Shown here piece by piece: positions 8,270-17,379 of a stretch of DNA of 64,000 nucleotides. The position numbers and the translations under genes were made by a program. Origin of the DNA: an uncultured Prevotellaceae bacterium (lineage in GTDB: Bacteria > Bacteroidota > Bacteroidia > Bacteroidales > Bacteroidaceae); assembly GCA_900320845.1 (NCBI GenBank), contig ONTS01000003.1:36652-100651 (forward strand), written 5' to 3'. The notes beneath the pieces were generated by a model that was given only the letters and a program-made list of their open reading frames with translations, ran no database searches and was not told the DNA's origin. Positions within the stretch are counted from its first letter, which is position 1. Each line of letters opens with the position of its first letter.

Positions 8270-8287
8270 AGATATGATATTTGTCTG

Positions 8288-8295
8288 CAAAAATA
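8288..8295 (-). promoter_or_regulatory. -7 box of AraC-family gene
   Basis: TATTTTTG on the minus strand, an exact TAnnTTTG match about 18 bases before the MNNKQ start codon. Confidence 0.5.
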
Positions 8296-8444
8296 AGACA
8301 TTTCTTGACGTGTAAGGTCGCAAAAAGGAAAAATTGACAAATATTTCGGCGATATAGCTAAAAATCTTTTACCAAATTTCCTGCAACTTTGCACCGAAAT
8401 GGTAATTATACACATCGCAAAACTTAATTGAGAGTAAACTAACA

Positions 8445-8822
8445 ATGAAAAAACTACTATTTTTACTATTATTGATGATAGGTACCCTCACTGCCAATGC
8501 AGAAGATTATTCCTATCTTACTTTTGAAACGACTGACGGAGTGAAGGTATCTGTTCCTGTAGCGTCGCTCACGGTAACGATATCGGGGACCACCCTTACT
8601 GCGGGCAGTCATACTTTCGAGCTCATCAACCTGAGTAAGATGTACTTCTCTATGTACGACGAGGTTACAGGTATTGGGACGCCCACCATATCGGATGCCG
8701 ATTGGAAGAAGGTTACTGCCGTCTATGACCTCAATGGTCGCGAAGTGACCAAGAGCGAGGCGACAAAGGGTGTCTATATTGTAAAGACTAAGAGTGGTAT
8801 CCATAAAATTGTAGTGAGATGA
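8445..8822 (+). CDS. Small secreted protein with T9SS-like tail
   Basis: A 125-residue protein with an N-terminal signal peptide (MKKLLFLLLLMIGTLTANA). Its middle contains GTTLTAGSHTFELINLSKM, which closely parallels GTTLTVMGKTFQLNDITQM in the protein encoded next, so the two share an N-terminal domain. The C-terminus (VYDLNGREV ... KGVYIVKTKSGIHKIVVR) is a compact version of a type IX sorting domain, suggesting export by the T9SS encoded at 37-43 kb. The stop overlaps the next start (ATGA at 8819-8822), so the two are translationally coupled. Function unknown. Confidence 0.75.
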   Translation: MKKLLFLLLLMIGTLTANAEDYSYLTFETTDGVKVSVPVASLTVTISGTTLTAGSHTFELINLSKMYFSMYDEVTGIGTPTISDADWKKVTAVYDLNGREVTKSEATKGVYIVKTKSGIHKIVVR

Positions 8823-10792
8823 AGAAGCTTATATTATTCGTATTCGCCATCATGACCACGTTGATGTCTGCCGCACAGACGCTGAAAGTGCAGGTAGGCA
8901 ACGTCACTTATCTGTTTCCTGCCGCACAGACAGGCGAGATGCCTTATGCCGATGGCACAACGCTCACCGTAATGGGCAAGACCTTCCAGCTGAACGACAT
9001 CACACAGATGACCGTCGACAATACCGAGGTGACGGGAAGCACGATAAAAGTAGCTTACAACGGTACTGATGCCTACGTCACAGTAGACGGAAATATCGCA
9101 AAGTATGTCAATCCTACCGTCAGTGGCGCCCATGTGGCGATAGAACAGAGCGCCGACCTGGCGGAAGAGATAACCTACACCCTTTCGGGTACCTCAACAG
9201 ACGGCGAGTTCTATATGTCCGGCTCGTATAAGGCTACCGTAGAGCTCAACGGACTGAACCTTACCAACGCCAATCCTGTTAACAGTGGCGCAGCGGTACA
9301 CATCCAGAACGGCAAACGCATCAAGGTGAAGGTGGTGACAGGCACTACCAACCAACTGACCGATGCCGCCAGCGGCTCACAGAAAGGATGCCTATATATT
9401 AAAGGACATGCCGAGTTTGCCCAGAAGGGTACGCTCAATGTTGTCGGCAACGTGAAACACGCCATCAAGGCTGGCGAATACGTCACGCTGAAAAATGCAA
9501 CCCTCAACGTTACTTCTGCCCTTGGCGATGGTATCTCCTGCAATCAGTTCTTCCTGATGGAGAGTGGCACCATCAACATCAGCGGAACAGAGGACGACGG
9601 TATCCAGTGCGACCTCGAGGGTACGGAGTCGACAGGCGAGATCACTGGCCATGAAGACGAAGACAGCGGCAATATCTACATCTCCGGAGGCACCATCAAC
9701 ATCACCTGTCCTGCCATAGCAGCAAAGGGCATCAAGGCTGCCGGCGACATCTTCATCAGTGGCGGCGACATCACCGTCAACACCAGCGGAAAGGGTGAAT
9801 GGGATACTACCGACCTGGAGACGAATGCTGCCTGCGGCATCAGCAGCGACGCCAATATCAACATCAGTGGCGGCACCATCAATGTGACAAGCACCGGATC
9901 GGGTGGAAAAGGTATGAAGTGCGACGGCGTACTGACAGTGACCGACGGCTCCATCACCGTGAAAACCACAGGCGGACTGTATTATCATAATGGTACTACG
10001 GAAAACACTAACTATACCGGCAACACCGACAACGTGAACAGCGACTACTATTCATCGCCCAAAGGCATCAAGGCTGGTGTGAAGACGGAGACAGGCACCA
10101 GCTATGTCAACGGCAGACTGGTCACCACCTATAGTTATAGCGGAGGTATTGATATCAGTGGTGGCACCATCAACGTAAGCACCAGCGGACGCAATGGCGA
10201 AGGCATAGAGAGCAAAAGCTATATGAACATCAACGGTGGACACATCATCGTCAACTCATACGACGACGGAATCAACTCTGCCCAGGACATGACCATCAAC
10301 GATGGCTTCATCTTTGCGCACGCTTCCAACAACGACGGCATCGACACCAACGGCAACTGCTACATCAAGGGCGGTGTCATCTATGCCAAAGGCGCCTCTA
10401 ACGGCGAAATGGCTATCGATGCCAACTCTGAGGAACAGAAGAAGCTCTACGTCACCGGCGGCACCATCGTTGCCATAGGCTCGTTGGAGCGTGGTGCCAG
10501 CCTCTCGCAGACATGCTACAGTTCCAAAACAACATGGGCTAAGAATACATGGTATGCCCTCTATAACAACGGCAATCTCGCATTGGCATTTAAGACTCCT
10601 GCCAACGGAAGCTCCACCATGGTGGTTTCCACATCAGGCACTACGACCCTGAAGTCGGGCGTAACCGTCACCGGCGGCACTGAGTACTTTGCCGGAATGG
10701 GCAATATCGGCGGAACCGTCACAGGCGGAAGCAACGTGCAGCTATCTACATATACCAGTGGCGGAGGATTTGGCCCTGGCGGAGGATTCTAA
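8819..10792 (+). CDS. Secreted beta-helix carbohydrate-binding-type protein
   Basis: A 657-residue protein with a signal peptide ending near MSAAQ. The first 90 residues share a domain with the preceding small protein. The rest is a right-handed beta-helix-like array of short repeats of the type ISGGTINI (for example NIYISGGTINI, NINISGGTINV, GIDISGGTINV, MNINGGHIIV), as in 'carbohydrate-binding domain-containing' surface proteins of Bacteroidales. It has no T9SS-like tail and ends instead in SGGGFGPGGGF. Ligand and role are unknown; carbohydrate binding is a family label, not shown here. Confidence 0.75.
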   Translation: MKKLILFVFAIMTTLMSAAQTLKVQVGNVTYLFPAAQTGEMPYADGTTLTVMGKTFQLNDITQMTVDNTEVTGSTIKVAYNGTDAYVTVDGNIAKYVNPTVSGAHVAIEQSADLAEEITYTLSGTSTDGEFYMSGSYKATVELNGLNLTNANPVNSGAAVHIQNGKRIKVKVVTGTTNQLTDAASGSQKGCLYIKGHAEFAQKGTLNVVGNVKHAIKAGEYVTLKNATLNVTSALGDGISCNQFFLMESGTINISGTEDDGIQCDLEGTESTGEITGHEDEDSGNIYISGGTINITCPAIAAKGIKAAGDIFISGGDITVNTSGKGEWDTTDLETNAACGISSDANINISGGTINVTSTGSGGKGMKCDGVLTVTDGSITVKTTGGLYYHNGTTENTNYTGNTDNVNSDYYSSPKGIKAGVKTETGTSYVNGRLVTTYSYSGGIDISGGTINVSTSGRNGEGIESKSYMNINGGHIIVNSYDDGINSAQDMTINDGFIFAHASNNDGIDTNGNCYIKGGVIYAKGASNGEMAIDANSEEQKKLYVTGGTIVAIGSLERGASLSQTCYSSKTTWAKNTWYALYNNGNLALAFKTPANGSSTMVVSTSGTTTLKSGVTVTGGTEYFAGMGNIGGTVTGGSNVQLSTYTSGGGFGPGGGF

Positions 10793-10842
10793 CATTAAGG
10801 CCCCATAGAGTTTTAGTCAATTATTTCATATTTGCATCACCG

Positions 10843-10880
10843 AAGTGAGCCGACAATATGTCGACTCACTTTATTTTTTT
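10843..10880 (+). terminator. Terminator after beta-helix protein gene
   Basis: AAGTGAG (10843-10849) pairs with CTCACTT (10865-10871), with CGACA/TGTCG inside the stem, followed by TTATTTTTTTATAA. It is a convincing intrinsic terminator between convergent genes. Confidence 0.8.
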
Positions 10881-11010
10881 ATAATAACCAATAATAAGTT
10901 AGAACCCTGCCCACATACAGATGTGTATGTCACCCTTCAGGACAGAAGCGCTTCCCGTCGGGCTCCAGGTCGGTCATCTGTGGGCTTGGGGTGTAGCCAT
11001 GCACGGTGCA

Positions 11011-12441
11011 TTATTCCTTTTCGTTCTTTCCGGAAAAAGCCATCAGTCCTGCAAAGGTCAGCATGCCGTTGAGTAGCAGCAGCTCGTAGCCGAAGCGGTA
11101 GTGCAGCATGTTGTCGCACAAGGTGCTTATGATGAAGCAGAGTAGGGGAGCGGCTATCGCCACGGCAGGCACGGCGCGGTCGCTGGTGCGCCTACGGGTG
11201 AGCAGGCTGAAGGCAAACATGCCGAGCAGCGGGCCGTAGGTGTAGCCCACGAGGGTATAGATGGTGTCGATGAGGCTGCGCGAACCGATGGCATCAACGA
11301 TGAGAATGACGACGGCAAAGATGATGGTAAGGACCAGATGTACGCGCTTTCGCAGTGCGACGTCGTCCTGTCGGCGGAAGAGGTCGACGCAGGTGCTGGT
11401 GGTCATGGCCGTCAGGGCGCTGTCGGCTGACGAGAAGGAGGCTGCCAGCACACCAATGGTGAAGCATACCAGTACCACGTTGCCCAGTGCCCCCGTGGCG
11501 GCAAACATCGGCAAAAGCTCATCGCCCGACGTCGGAAGGGTAATACCTTGCTGTGCAGCGAGCATCGAGAGCAGGATGCCGAGCGAGAGGAACAATAGGT
11601 TGACAGGTACGAAGGCGAAGCCATAGGTGCACATGTCCTTCTGTGCTTCGCGCAGGGTGCGACAGGTGAGGTTCTTCTGCATCATGTCCTGGTCCATACC
11701 AGTCATGACGACGACGATGAAGGCACCGCTGATAAATTGTTTCCAGAAGTTTTGTGTGCTTATCCAGTCGTCGAATACGAAGATGCGGCTTCTGTCGTCG
11801 GCAGCTATCGCCTCTATGGCGTCGCCTACCGACATGCCGAGGGCTTGCATCACGCCCACGATGATGAGTACGAGCGCCGTGAGCATGCACAGCGTCTGGA
11901 AGGTGTCGGTCCACACCAGTGTCCTGATACCGCCCCGACGGGTGTAGAGCCAGATGACGACGGCGAGCACTGCCACGGTGACGATGAAGGGAATGCCGTA
12001 TGCGTCGAGCACGAAGCGTTGCAGAATGAGACAAACGACGTAAAACTTCAGCGCCGAGGCTGCCATCTTCGACAGCAGGAAGAAAAGTGCTGCCGTGCGG
12101 TAGGAGCGAAGACCGAGGCGGCGGTCGAGAAAGGTGTAGATAGAGGTCAGGTTCAGTCGGTAGTAGACGGGCAGCAGGACGAAAGCCACGACGAAGTAGC
12201 CTACGATGAATCCCATGCACGTCTGCAAGTATGTCATGCCCGTGGTGTTGACCATGCCGGGCACGGAGACGAAGGTGACGCCCGACACTGAGGCTCCCAC
12301 CATACCAAAAGCTACCATATACCAGGGCGAACGACGCTTGCCACGGAAAAAAGTGGCGTTGTCGGTGCGACGGGCAGTAAGGCGACTCACAACAAAGAGT
12401 ACAGCTATATATATTATAAGGGTAAGGAGAAGTATCAACAT
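11011..12441 (-). CDS. Sodium:solute symporter (SSS family)
   Basis: A 476-residue integral membrane protein with about 12-13 hydrophobic segments. VGASVSGVTFVSVPGM (near residues 48-64), the TRRGGIRTLVWTDTFQ loop and the GMDQDMMQKN region are typical of Na+-coupled symporters of the SSS family. The substrate cannot be read from sequence. A minus-strand TACCTTTG -7 box (12449-12456) ends only 7 bases before the ATG, so the mRNA is probably nearly leaderless. It is monocistronic. Confidence 0.9.
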   Translation of the reverse strand: MLILLLTLIIYIAVLFVVSRLTARRTDNATFFRGKRRSPWYMVAFGMVGASVSGVTFVSVPGMVNTTGMTYLQTCMGFIVGYFVVAFVLLPVYYRLNLTSIYTFLDRRLGLRSYRTAALFFLLSKMAASALKFYVVCLILQRFVLDAYGIPFIVTVAVLAVVIWLYTRRGGIRTLVWTDTFQTLCMLTALVLIIVGVMQALGMSVGDAIEAIAADDRSRIFVFDDWISTQNFWKQFISGAFIVVVMTGMDQDMMQKNLTCRTLREAQKDMCTYGFAFVPVNLLFLSLGILLSMLAAQQGITLPTSGDELLPMFAATGALGNVVLVCFTIGVLAASFSSADSALTAMTTSTCVDLFRRQDDVALRKRVHLVLTIIFAVVILIVDAIGSRSLIDTIYTLVGYTYGPLLGMFAFSLLTRRRTSDRAVPAVAIAAPLLCFIISTLCDNMLHYRFGYELLLLNGMLTFAGLMAFSGKNEKE

Positions 12442-12448
12442 AGTGGCG

Positions 12449-12456
12449 CAAAGGTA
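12449..12456 (-). promoter_or_regulatory. -7 box of symporter gene
   Basis: TACCTTTG on the minus strand, an exact TAnnTTTG match 7 bases upstream of the start codon at 12441. Confidence 0.6.
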
Positions 12457-12565
12457 GAGACATTTACGCTTTAACGGTTTACGATAGGCAATTTATTGTG
12501 CTCTCTCCGTATTTCGCACCCGACCTTTCCGGCTGTCGTGCATCCTCCGTGTGTGACCGACAAAA

Positions 12566-12602
12566 AGAAGAGAGAAACCACTGATGCGGTTTCTCTCCTC
12601 TT
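12566..12602 (-). terminator. Terminator of large secreted protein gene
   Basis: GAGAAACC (12572-12579) and GGTTTCTC (12588-12595) form a stem, extended by AAGAG/CTCTT pairs. It lies 23 bases beyond the stop at 12625 and has a T-rich flank on the minus strand. Confidence 0.75.
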
Positions 12603-12624
12603 GAGTTGTATACTAAACGTACGC

Positions 12625-15600
12625 TTACTTCACAACCACTTTCTTGCCGTTGTGGATGTAGATACCCTTCTGTGTGGGAACAGTGTTGAGACGCTGTCCG
12701 TCGATGGTGTACCAGTTGCCCTTAGCGTTGTCGTTAGTGTTGTCGTTGATGGTGTTGATGCCAGTTGTTGCACCGCCGAAGGTGAAGCCTTTAGCACCAG
12801 CTGCTACATCTGCGGGAACCTTCAGGTAAGCCTTATGGCCGGCTGAGGTCACCTTCTTGCCTTCAGAACCTTGCTGCCAGTAGAAACCTACTGCACCATT
12901 GGGATCTTCCTTCGGAGTGGAGAGGATGTAGTAGTTGTAACCTTGTTCTTCGTCGGTCACTTCTTCGTCGCTACCATAGAGCATGTTGTCTGGGTCTGTG
13001 TCGCCGTTAGCATCGGTTACGGTGAAGGTGATTTGCTGAGCAGTGCCCTTAGTCTCGAGCTCTACTACAACAGCTGTTCCAGCAGGTATCACCTCGCCGG
13101 CACTGTAGTACCAGCTTTCTTCCAGTGTGCCGTTGCTTACCATATAGGTCGAAGCCTTTGCGCCTGCGGGCACTACAAGGTTGCGGTCGCTGTAGTACAT
13201 GGTAGCATAGCCGAGGGCGGAAACGTTCAAAGTAACGTCTTCAACAGTAGCCTCGGTGTAGCCCTTCTTCACGAAGAGGTAAACAGCTTTCTGTGTGCCA
13301 GCGTAAGTTGCGAAGCGTGGGCTTGAGCTATTGTATTGGATGAAGCGAGCTCCGTCTGTTGAGTGCTGCACTTGGAAGTTGTCGGTGATGAACCACTTGG
13401 CAGCGTCTGCAGTGTTATCCTGAGTGCCATTAAGGGTGTTGCTTGATGTCCATGAGAGGTACATGCTATTGTCGGCAGCCTGGAATGTCCATGCGTTCTT
13501 GCTTCCGTCGAGGGTGAGCACAGCCACAGGCTCGGTGGTGATTTTGATGGAGTCGCCTTCTATGGTAATACCATCAATGGCACTGCGGAAGGTACCGCTT
13601 TGTGCACCCATAACCACATTGTTTTCAGTACCTACGAGGATGTATTCGTTGCCAGCAGCGATCTGCTTCATGTCGGTAACGAGGTAGTAGGTGGTAGGCT
13701 CAACAGCCTCGTTGACGACTACGTTGTATGTCTTCGGGCTTGTTGTAGCGGTGTAGTTATCTGTAGCCGTCCATTCTACGGTGATGGTAGTATTACCCAC
13801 GCTTACGCCAGTCACCTTACCTTCGGCGTCAACAGTAGCCACTTCGGGGTTGTTGCTGGTGTAGGTGATGGTGGTGAGGTCGCTGGGATAGGTCACAGGG
13901 TTGTCGATGGTCTGTCCTACGGTGAGTGTTACGTCTTCTGTAGGAACGGTCACCTCAGGCTCTGTGGGCTCTATCGGTGTGTCGCTTTCAACCTTCTTGT
14001 AGAGCTGAACAGGCTTGTTGTTGCCGGTAGTGTTACCCATGTAGCGGAAACGTTCCTGTCCTGAGGTCGAGTTGAATGCCATGTATTTGTTATTACATGT
14101 GATAGTGGCATCATGTTCGCTGTCAATAGAAATGGTATTGGTGAAGTCAGAAGTGCTACTTGTCTTCAAACCATTACTTGATCCTGTATGACCTATATAT
14201 AATCCCGATGCACTGAGAATACTTTTATCAGATACATTGATAGTGAATGAGGATGCGTCAACTTCGGGAGTAGCAGCAATCTTTTCATTGCTAATAGAAA
14301 CACTGATAGAGTTTTTGACAACATCCATTGTTGTGAGAGAGCCGTCGAAAGCTACATTGCCTCCCTCATACACAATGAGGTATTGTCCATTGGTCAGTTC
14401 ACTATTGTTGTTCACCTTGCGATACACGTAATTTCCTCCAGGTTGGGGTGTTTCGCTAACGGTAATCTTAGGCGATATGAACATGGCAAATGAATACTCA
14501 TCCATTACAACCAGATTTTCGCGTTCCCATTCTTCACCATCTACAGTGAAGGTAACGTCTTCTGCAAGTTGATGTGTCTGTGCGTATGTGTCATCGATGC
14601 GCACCTGCATGGAGAATGCATAGGTTTCTCCAGCTTCAAAAGTATCGGTCAGGCTTATTTGGGTCCATCTGTCGTTTACATACTTACCCCATCTTCCATT
14701 GTCTGCGTTGACATTGATGTATGCCGGTGAGCCTTGTGTGAGTGTGAACGATGGCTGTGATACCTCTGCGCCAACAACAGGAATAGTCTTCCATGAGGGT
14801 GACGTGGTAGCCATAATGGTGTGCACATCGGTCTTGCCTTGCTGTGACTCGCCTTCAACCACCTTGATGTCGTCGATGAATCCACGCTGCATGGTGAAGG
14901 TCAGTACCAGATTGCCAGTGGCTTCGGTAATGTTGACGCTGTGAGTGGTCCATGTACCATTGGTAGCAGTTACCTGTGTTTCACCACTCAGGGTTCCGCC
15001 AGTAGCCGTAACGGTGATGGTATTGGTCTTGGTGTCACCCCATCCGGCCACGCTGAATGTCAGTGTGCCGTTGCCGTTGAGTGCGATGCTGCGTGTGGTG
15101 ATGTGACCTTGACCAGAACCGGTACCAAGCTTTACACACTGGGAGGCTGCGCCACTGCCGGATGAGGACCATGTCCAGCCTTCTTCATCAAAATTAGCAG
15201 TATTCATGGGTCCTGAACCTACATTTCCAGAATATGATCCGTCGCGTCCGCCTGTGTTTTCAAGGCTGTTGAATGTCTCATTAAAGAGCACGCCTTCTTC
15301 TTGTTGTTGCTGTTCTTTCACTGTCAGTGTGTAGCTGGCAGTACCTGCATAGTAGGTGTCATCTTCTTCCGATGTAGCTGTGATGGTGGTTGTACCTGCA
15401 GCACCCACAGTCACTTGACCATTTGCGTCAACAGTAGCCACGTTGGTGTCACTGCTGGTGTAAGTTATGGTGAGGTTGTTGGGGTTGGTCAACGGGTTGG
15501 TGAAAGCTTCGTCGGTGGTGTATTTAGTGAGATTAGCCACTTCGTAAGCCAGACCGGCAGCTTCCTTGGCGTTTTGACGATTGAGGCTTACGATATAGTT

Positions 15601-16695
15601 GCCCTGATCAAATTCTTTGGTTCTGTTATTGTAATACTTAAGTTTACCGAATACAACTACTTCGTCGCCATTCATGAGCTGACTGGCATCAGTAAAGTCT
15701 GCGTTATTTAGATATTTACCACGATATACCTCTAGTTTTTCGCCTGAAGCATCGTCAGCAATCTGATAGGTTGCATTATAATATTGAGTTGTATTAATGA
15801 CAGGATCTCCTACTACGATACCCTTCACATATACGTCCCATGAGCTTTCTGTGCCCAGATTGTCGATGAGTGCGAGTGCCTCAGCCACAGTGTAGGGATT
15901 GCTTTCTGTACCTTTGTTGGCATCTTTCACGGTGATGGCAAAGTCTTTGCTACCGCCAGTGTATGTGTCATCCTCTGCCCATGTGGCATTGATGGTTGCA
16001 TAGCCTGCTGCCAGTGCGTTGACTGTAGTGCCGCTGACAGAAGCTACATTGGTGTTAGAAGAAGTAAGCGTCAGTGCAGGACCATCGGTGGTGACGGTTG
16101 TTGAGCCACCCACATTGAGTTCCTCTGCGCCGATGGCAACAGTTGCATTCTCCTTGTCGGAAGAACTGCCAGACTTCTTATAGAACGATGTCACAGTACC
16201 TTTAATGTTGTTGTTAATCGTTGTGTAACAACGCCAATCCTGTGAATTGTAAACACCAATGTAACGTGATGTTGCAGTATTTACAAGGAAATCAGCATTA
16301 TTGTCTCCTCCAGTAGTGATTGTAAATGAGTTGTTGGCGTTTGTACCAACACGTACACCATTGTTGGTTGCTGTGCAATACAACTTATTAGTGCCACCAG
16401 CTACAGTAAACTGATAAGAGGAGCCAGTGACGGTAACCTCCCACTGTAGTGTGCTAGCAGGGGCAGTGGCAAGTTCGGACTTGTCACTGCTGAGTGTAAT
16501 AGCAGTAGCTTTTGGAGCTGTAGATGTCCCGTTGTTGTTGGACATTGCACAAGAACTCGTCTCGTCAACGATGACAACGATGTCACCCGTCTGCAAATTA
16601 GATGGCGCAGTCTTTATCCATGTGTCTTGCGCCCAGCCAACACTCACTACTGACAATAGTAGCATTGTCAGTAGAAAACGTAAATGTTTCTTCAT
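12625..16695 (-). CDS. Large secreted multidomain protein with Ig-like domains and compact T9SS-like tail
   Basis: A 1356-residue protein with a signal peptide ending near GWAQ. Approximate order: a beta-rich display module (25-175), a bacterial Ig-like domain (180-258), an OB-fold-like segment (GTESNPYTVAEALALI, 260-370), an Ig-like domain (375-460), a jelly-roll-like region (470-625), a second display module (YVYRKVNNNSELTNGQYLIV, 755-905), an Ig-like domain (915-995) and a third module (1000-1150). The C-terminus (NWYTIDGQRL ... GIYIHNGKKVVVK) matches that of the endonuclease I protein encoded beside it. Probably a T9SS-exported surface protein; no catalytic motif seen. The candidate promoter near 16975 implies a leader of about 270 nt. 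Confidence 0.8.
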   Translation of the reverse strand: MKKHLRFLLTMLLLSVVSVGWAQDTWIKTAPSNLQTGDIVVIVDETSSCAMSNNNGTSTAPKATAITLSSDKSELATAPASTLQWEVTVTGSSYQFTVAGGTNKLYCTATNNGVRVGTNANNSFTITTGGDNNADFLVNTATSRYIGVYNSQDWRCYTTINNNIKGTVTSFYKKSGSSSDKENATVAIGAEELNVGGSTTVTTDGPALTLTSSNTNVASVSGTTVNALAAGYATINATWAEDDTYTGGSKDFAITVKDANKGTESNPYTVAEALALIDNLGTESSWDVYVKGIVVGDPVINTTQYYNATYQIADDASGEKLEVYRGKYLNNADFTDASQLMNGDEVVVFGKLKYYNNRTKEFDQGNYIVSLNRQNAKEAAGLAYEVANLTKYTTDEAFTNPLTNPNNLTITYTSSDTNVATVDANGQVTVGAAGTTTITATSEEDDTYYAGTASYTLTVKEQQQQEEGVLFNETFNSLENTGGRDGSYSGNVGSGPMNTANFDEEGWTWSSSGSGAASQCVKLGTGSGQGHITTRSIALNGNGTLTFSVAGWGDTKTNTITVTATGGTLSGETQVTATNGTWTTHSVNITEATGNLVLTFTMQRGFIDDIKVVEGESQQGKTDVHTIMATTSPSWKTIPVVGAEVSQPSFTLTQGSPAYINVNADNGRWGKYVNDRWTQISLTDTFEAGETYAFSMQVRIDDTYAQTHQLAEDVTFTVDGEEWERENLVVMDEYSFAMFISPKITVSETPQPGGNYVYRKVNNNSELTNGQYLIVYEGGNVAFDGSLTTMDVVKNSISVSISNEKIAATPEVDASSFTINVSDKSILSASGLYIGHTGSSNGLKTSSTSDFTNTISIDSEHDATITCNNKYMAFNSTSGQERFRYMGNTTGNNKPVQLYKKVESDTPIEPTEPEVTVPTEDVTLTVGQTIDNPVTYPSDLTTITYTSNNPEVATVDAEGKVTGVSVGNTTITVEWTATDNYTATTSPKTYNVVVNEAVEPTTYYLVTDMKQIAAGNEYILVGTENNVVMGAQSGTFRSAIDGITIEGDSIKITTEPVAVLTLDGSKNAWTFQAADNSMYLSWTSSNTLNGTQDNTADAAKWFITDNFQVQHSTDGARFIQYNSSSPRFATYAGTQKAVYLFVKKGYTEATVEDVTLNVSALGYATMYYSDRNLVVPAGAKASTYMVSNGTLEESWYYSAGEVIPAGTAVVVELETKGTAQQITFTVTDANGDTDPDNMLYGSDEEVTDEEQGYNYYILSTPKEDPNGAVGFYWQQGSEGKKVTSAGHKAYLKVPADVAAGAKGFTFGGATTGINTINDNTNDNAKGNWYTIDGQRLNTVPTQKGIYIHNGKKVVVK

Positions 16696-17164
16696 AATTG
16701 CATTTTTAAATTAGTTGATATTGTTTGTGTTATTAGTCTTGTGAAATAACAAACAAGTCTGCGCACTTATGATTCCTGGAGTGTTTTCCATGAGAACAGC
16801 GGGCAGACATTGTTATTCATTGGAGCGTTTAATTAGCGTAATTGATGCTGATAACCATTGTATCGGATGATAGCCCCGAGCACAGCTAAACAACAGTTGT
16901 GACGCTGTTGCGCAGATGTTGTTGTGTGGTCGGTGACAGTCATCGTGGTCATTCCTTATGATTGTTGTTGCAAAGGTACGGGGTTTGTGTCGCATAGCCA
17001 AAAGAAACAGTAGGTATATTTCTCACTTTAAGAGAAAGATGCAAGTGCTTAATTCTCAAACCGTTTCCCTTTCGTTGTGTGATGGGCGTCCGCTGATGTC
17101 TTCTTTAGCCCGTATGGGTTAGTACTTCAGTCCGACAGATGTACGTTCGAGATACAATGAAAAA

Positions 17165-17230
17165 GCAATATCAGTGATTTTGGTATGCAATATCAGTGAT
17201 TTTGATATGCAATATCAGTGATTTTACTTT
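17165..17230 (+). repeat. Three tandem 22-bp repeats (AATATCAGTGATTTT)
   Basis: Units start at 17165, 17187 and 17209. Each begins GCAATATCAGTGATTTT; the first two add TGGTAT or TGATAT. The same family occurs in reverse-complement orientation at 52893-52980. The period is too short and there are no unique spacers, so it is not a CRISPR array. Confidence 0.93.
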
Positions 17231-17341
17231 CCCGTTGTTCCCTTATGTCGCACCAAACGGGATGGAGAGTACTGCAAAAGGGAACTGTTGCAGAATGAAA
17301 AAGAGGCTTGAAACAGCAAGAAATGCCGTAAAAATTAGGCG

Positions 17342-17365
17342 GTAAGAAAAGAGTTCTTACCTTTG
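17342..17365 (+). promoter_or_regulatory. Promoter and overlapping inverted repeat for endonuclease gene
   Basis: TACCTTTG (17358-17365) is an exact -7 box. It overlaps the right arm of a perfect inverted repeat, GTAAGAA (17342-17348) and TTCTTAC (17354-17360), with a 5-bp centre, as expected for an operator that blocks polymerase. Confidence 0.6.
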
Positions 17366-17379
17366 CATGGTTAAACTAT

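Larger units (their letters stand above)
16696..17379. other. 684-bp divergent intergenic region
   Basis: Holds a minus-strand -7 box TACCTTTG (plus 16971-16978) for the large secreted protein, three 22-bp repeats (17165-17230), and the plus-strand promoter of the endonuclease gene. No convincing gene was seen. Confidence 0.7.

Noticed and set aside
17165-17230. 22-bp repeats as a CRISPR array
   Set aside because: The repeats are directly adjacent with no unique 30-40-base spacers, and no cas genes were seen.
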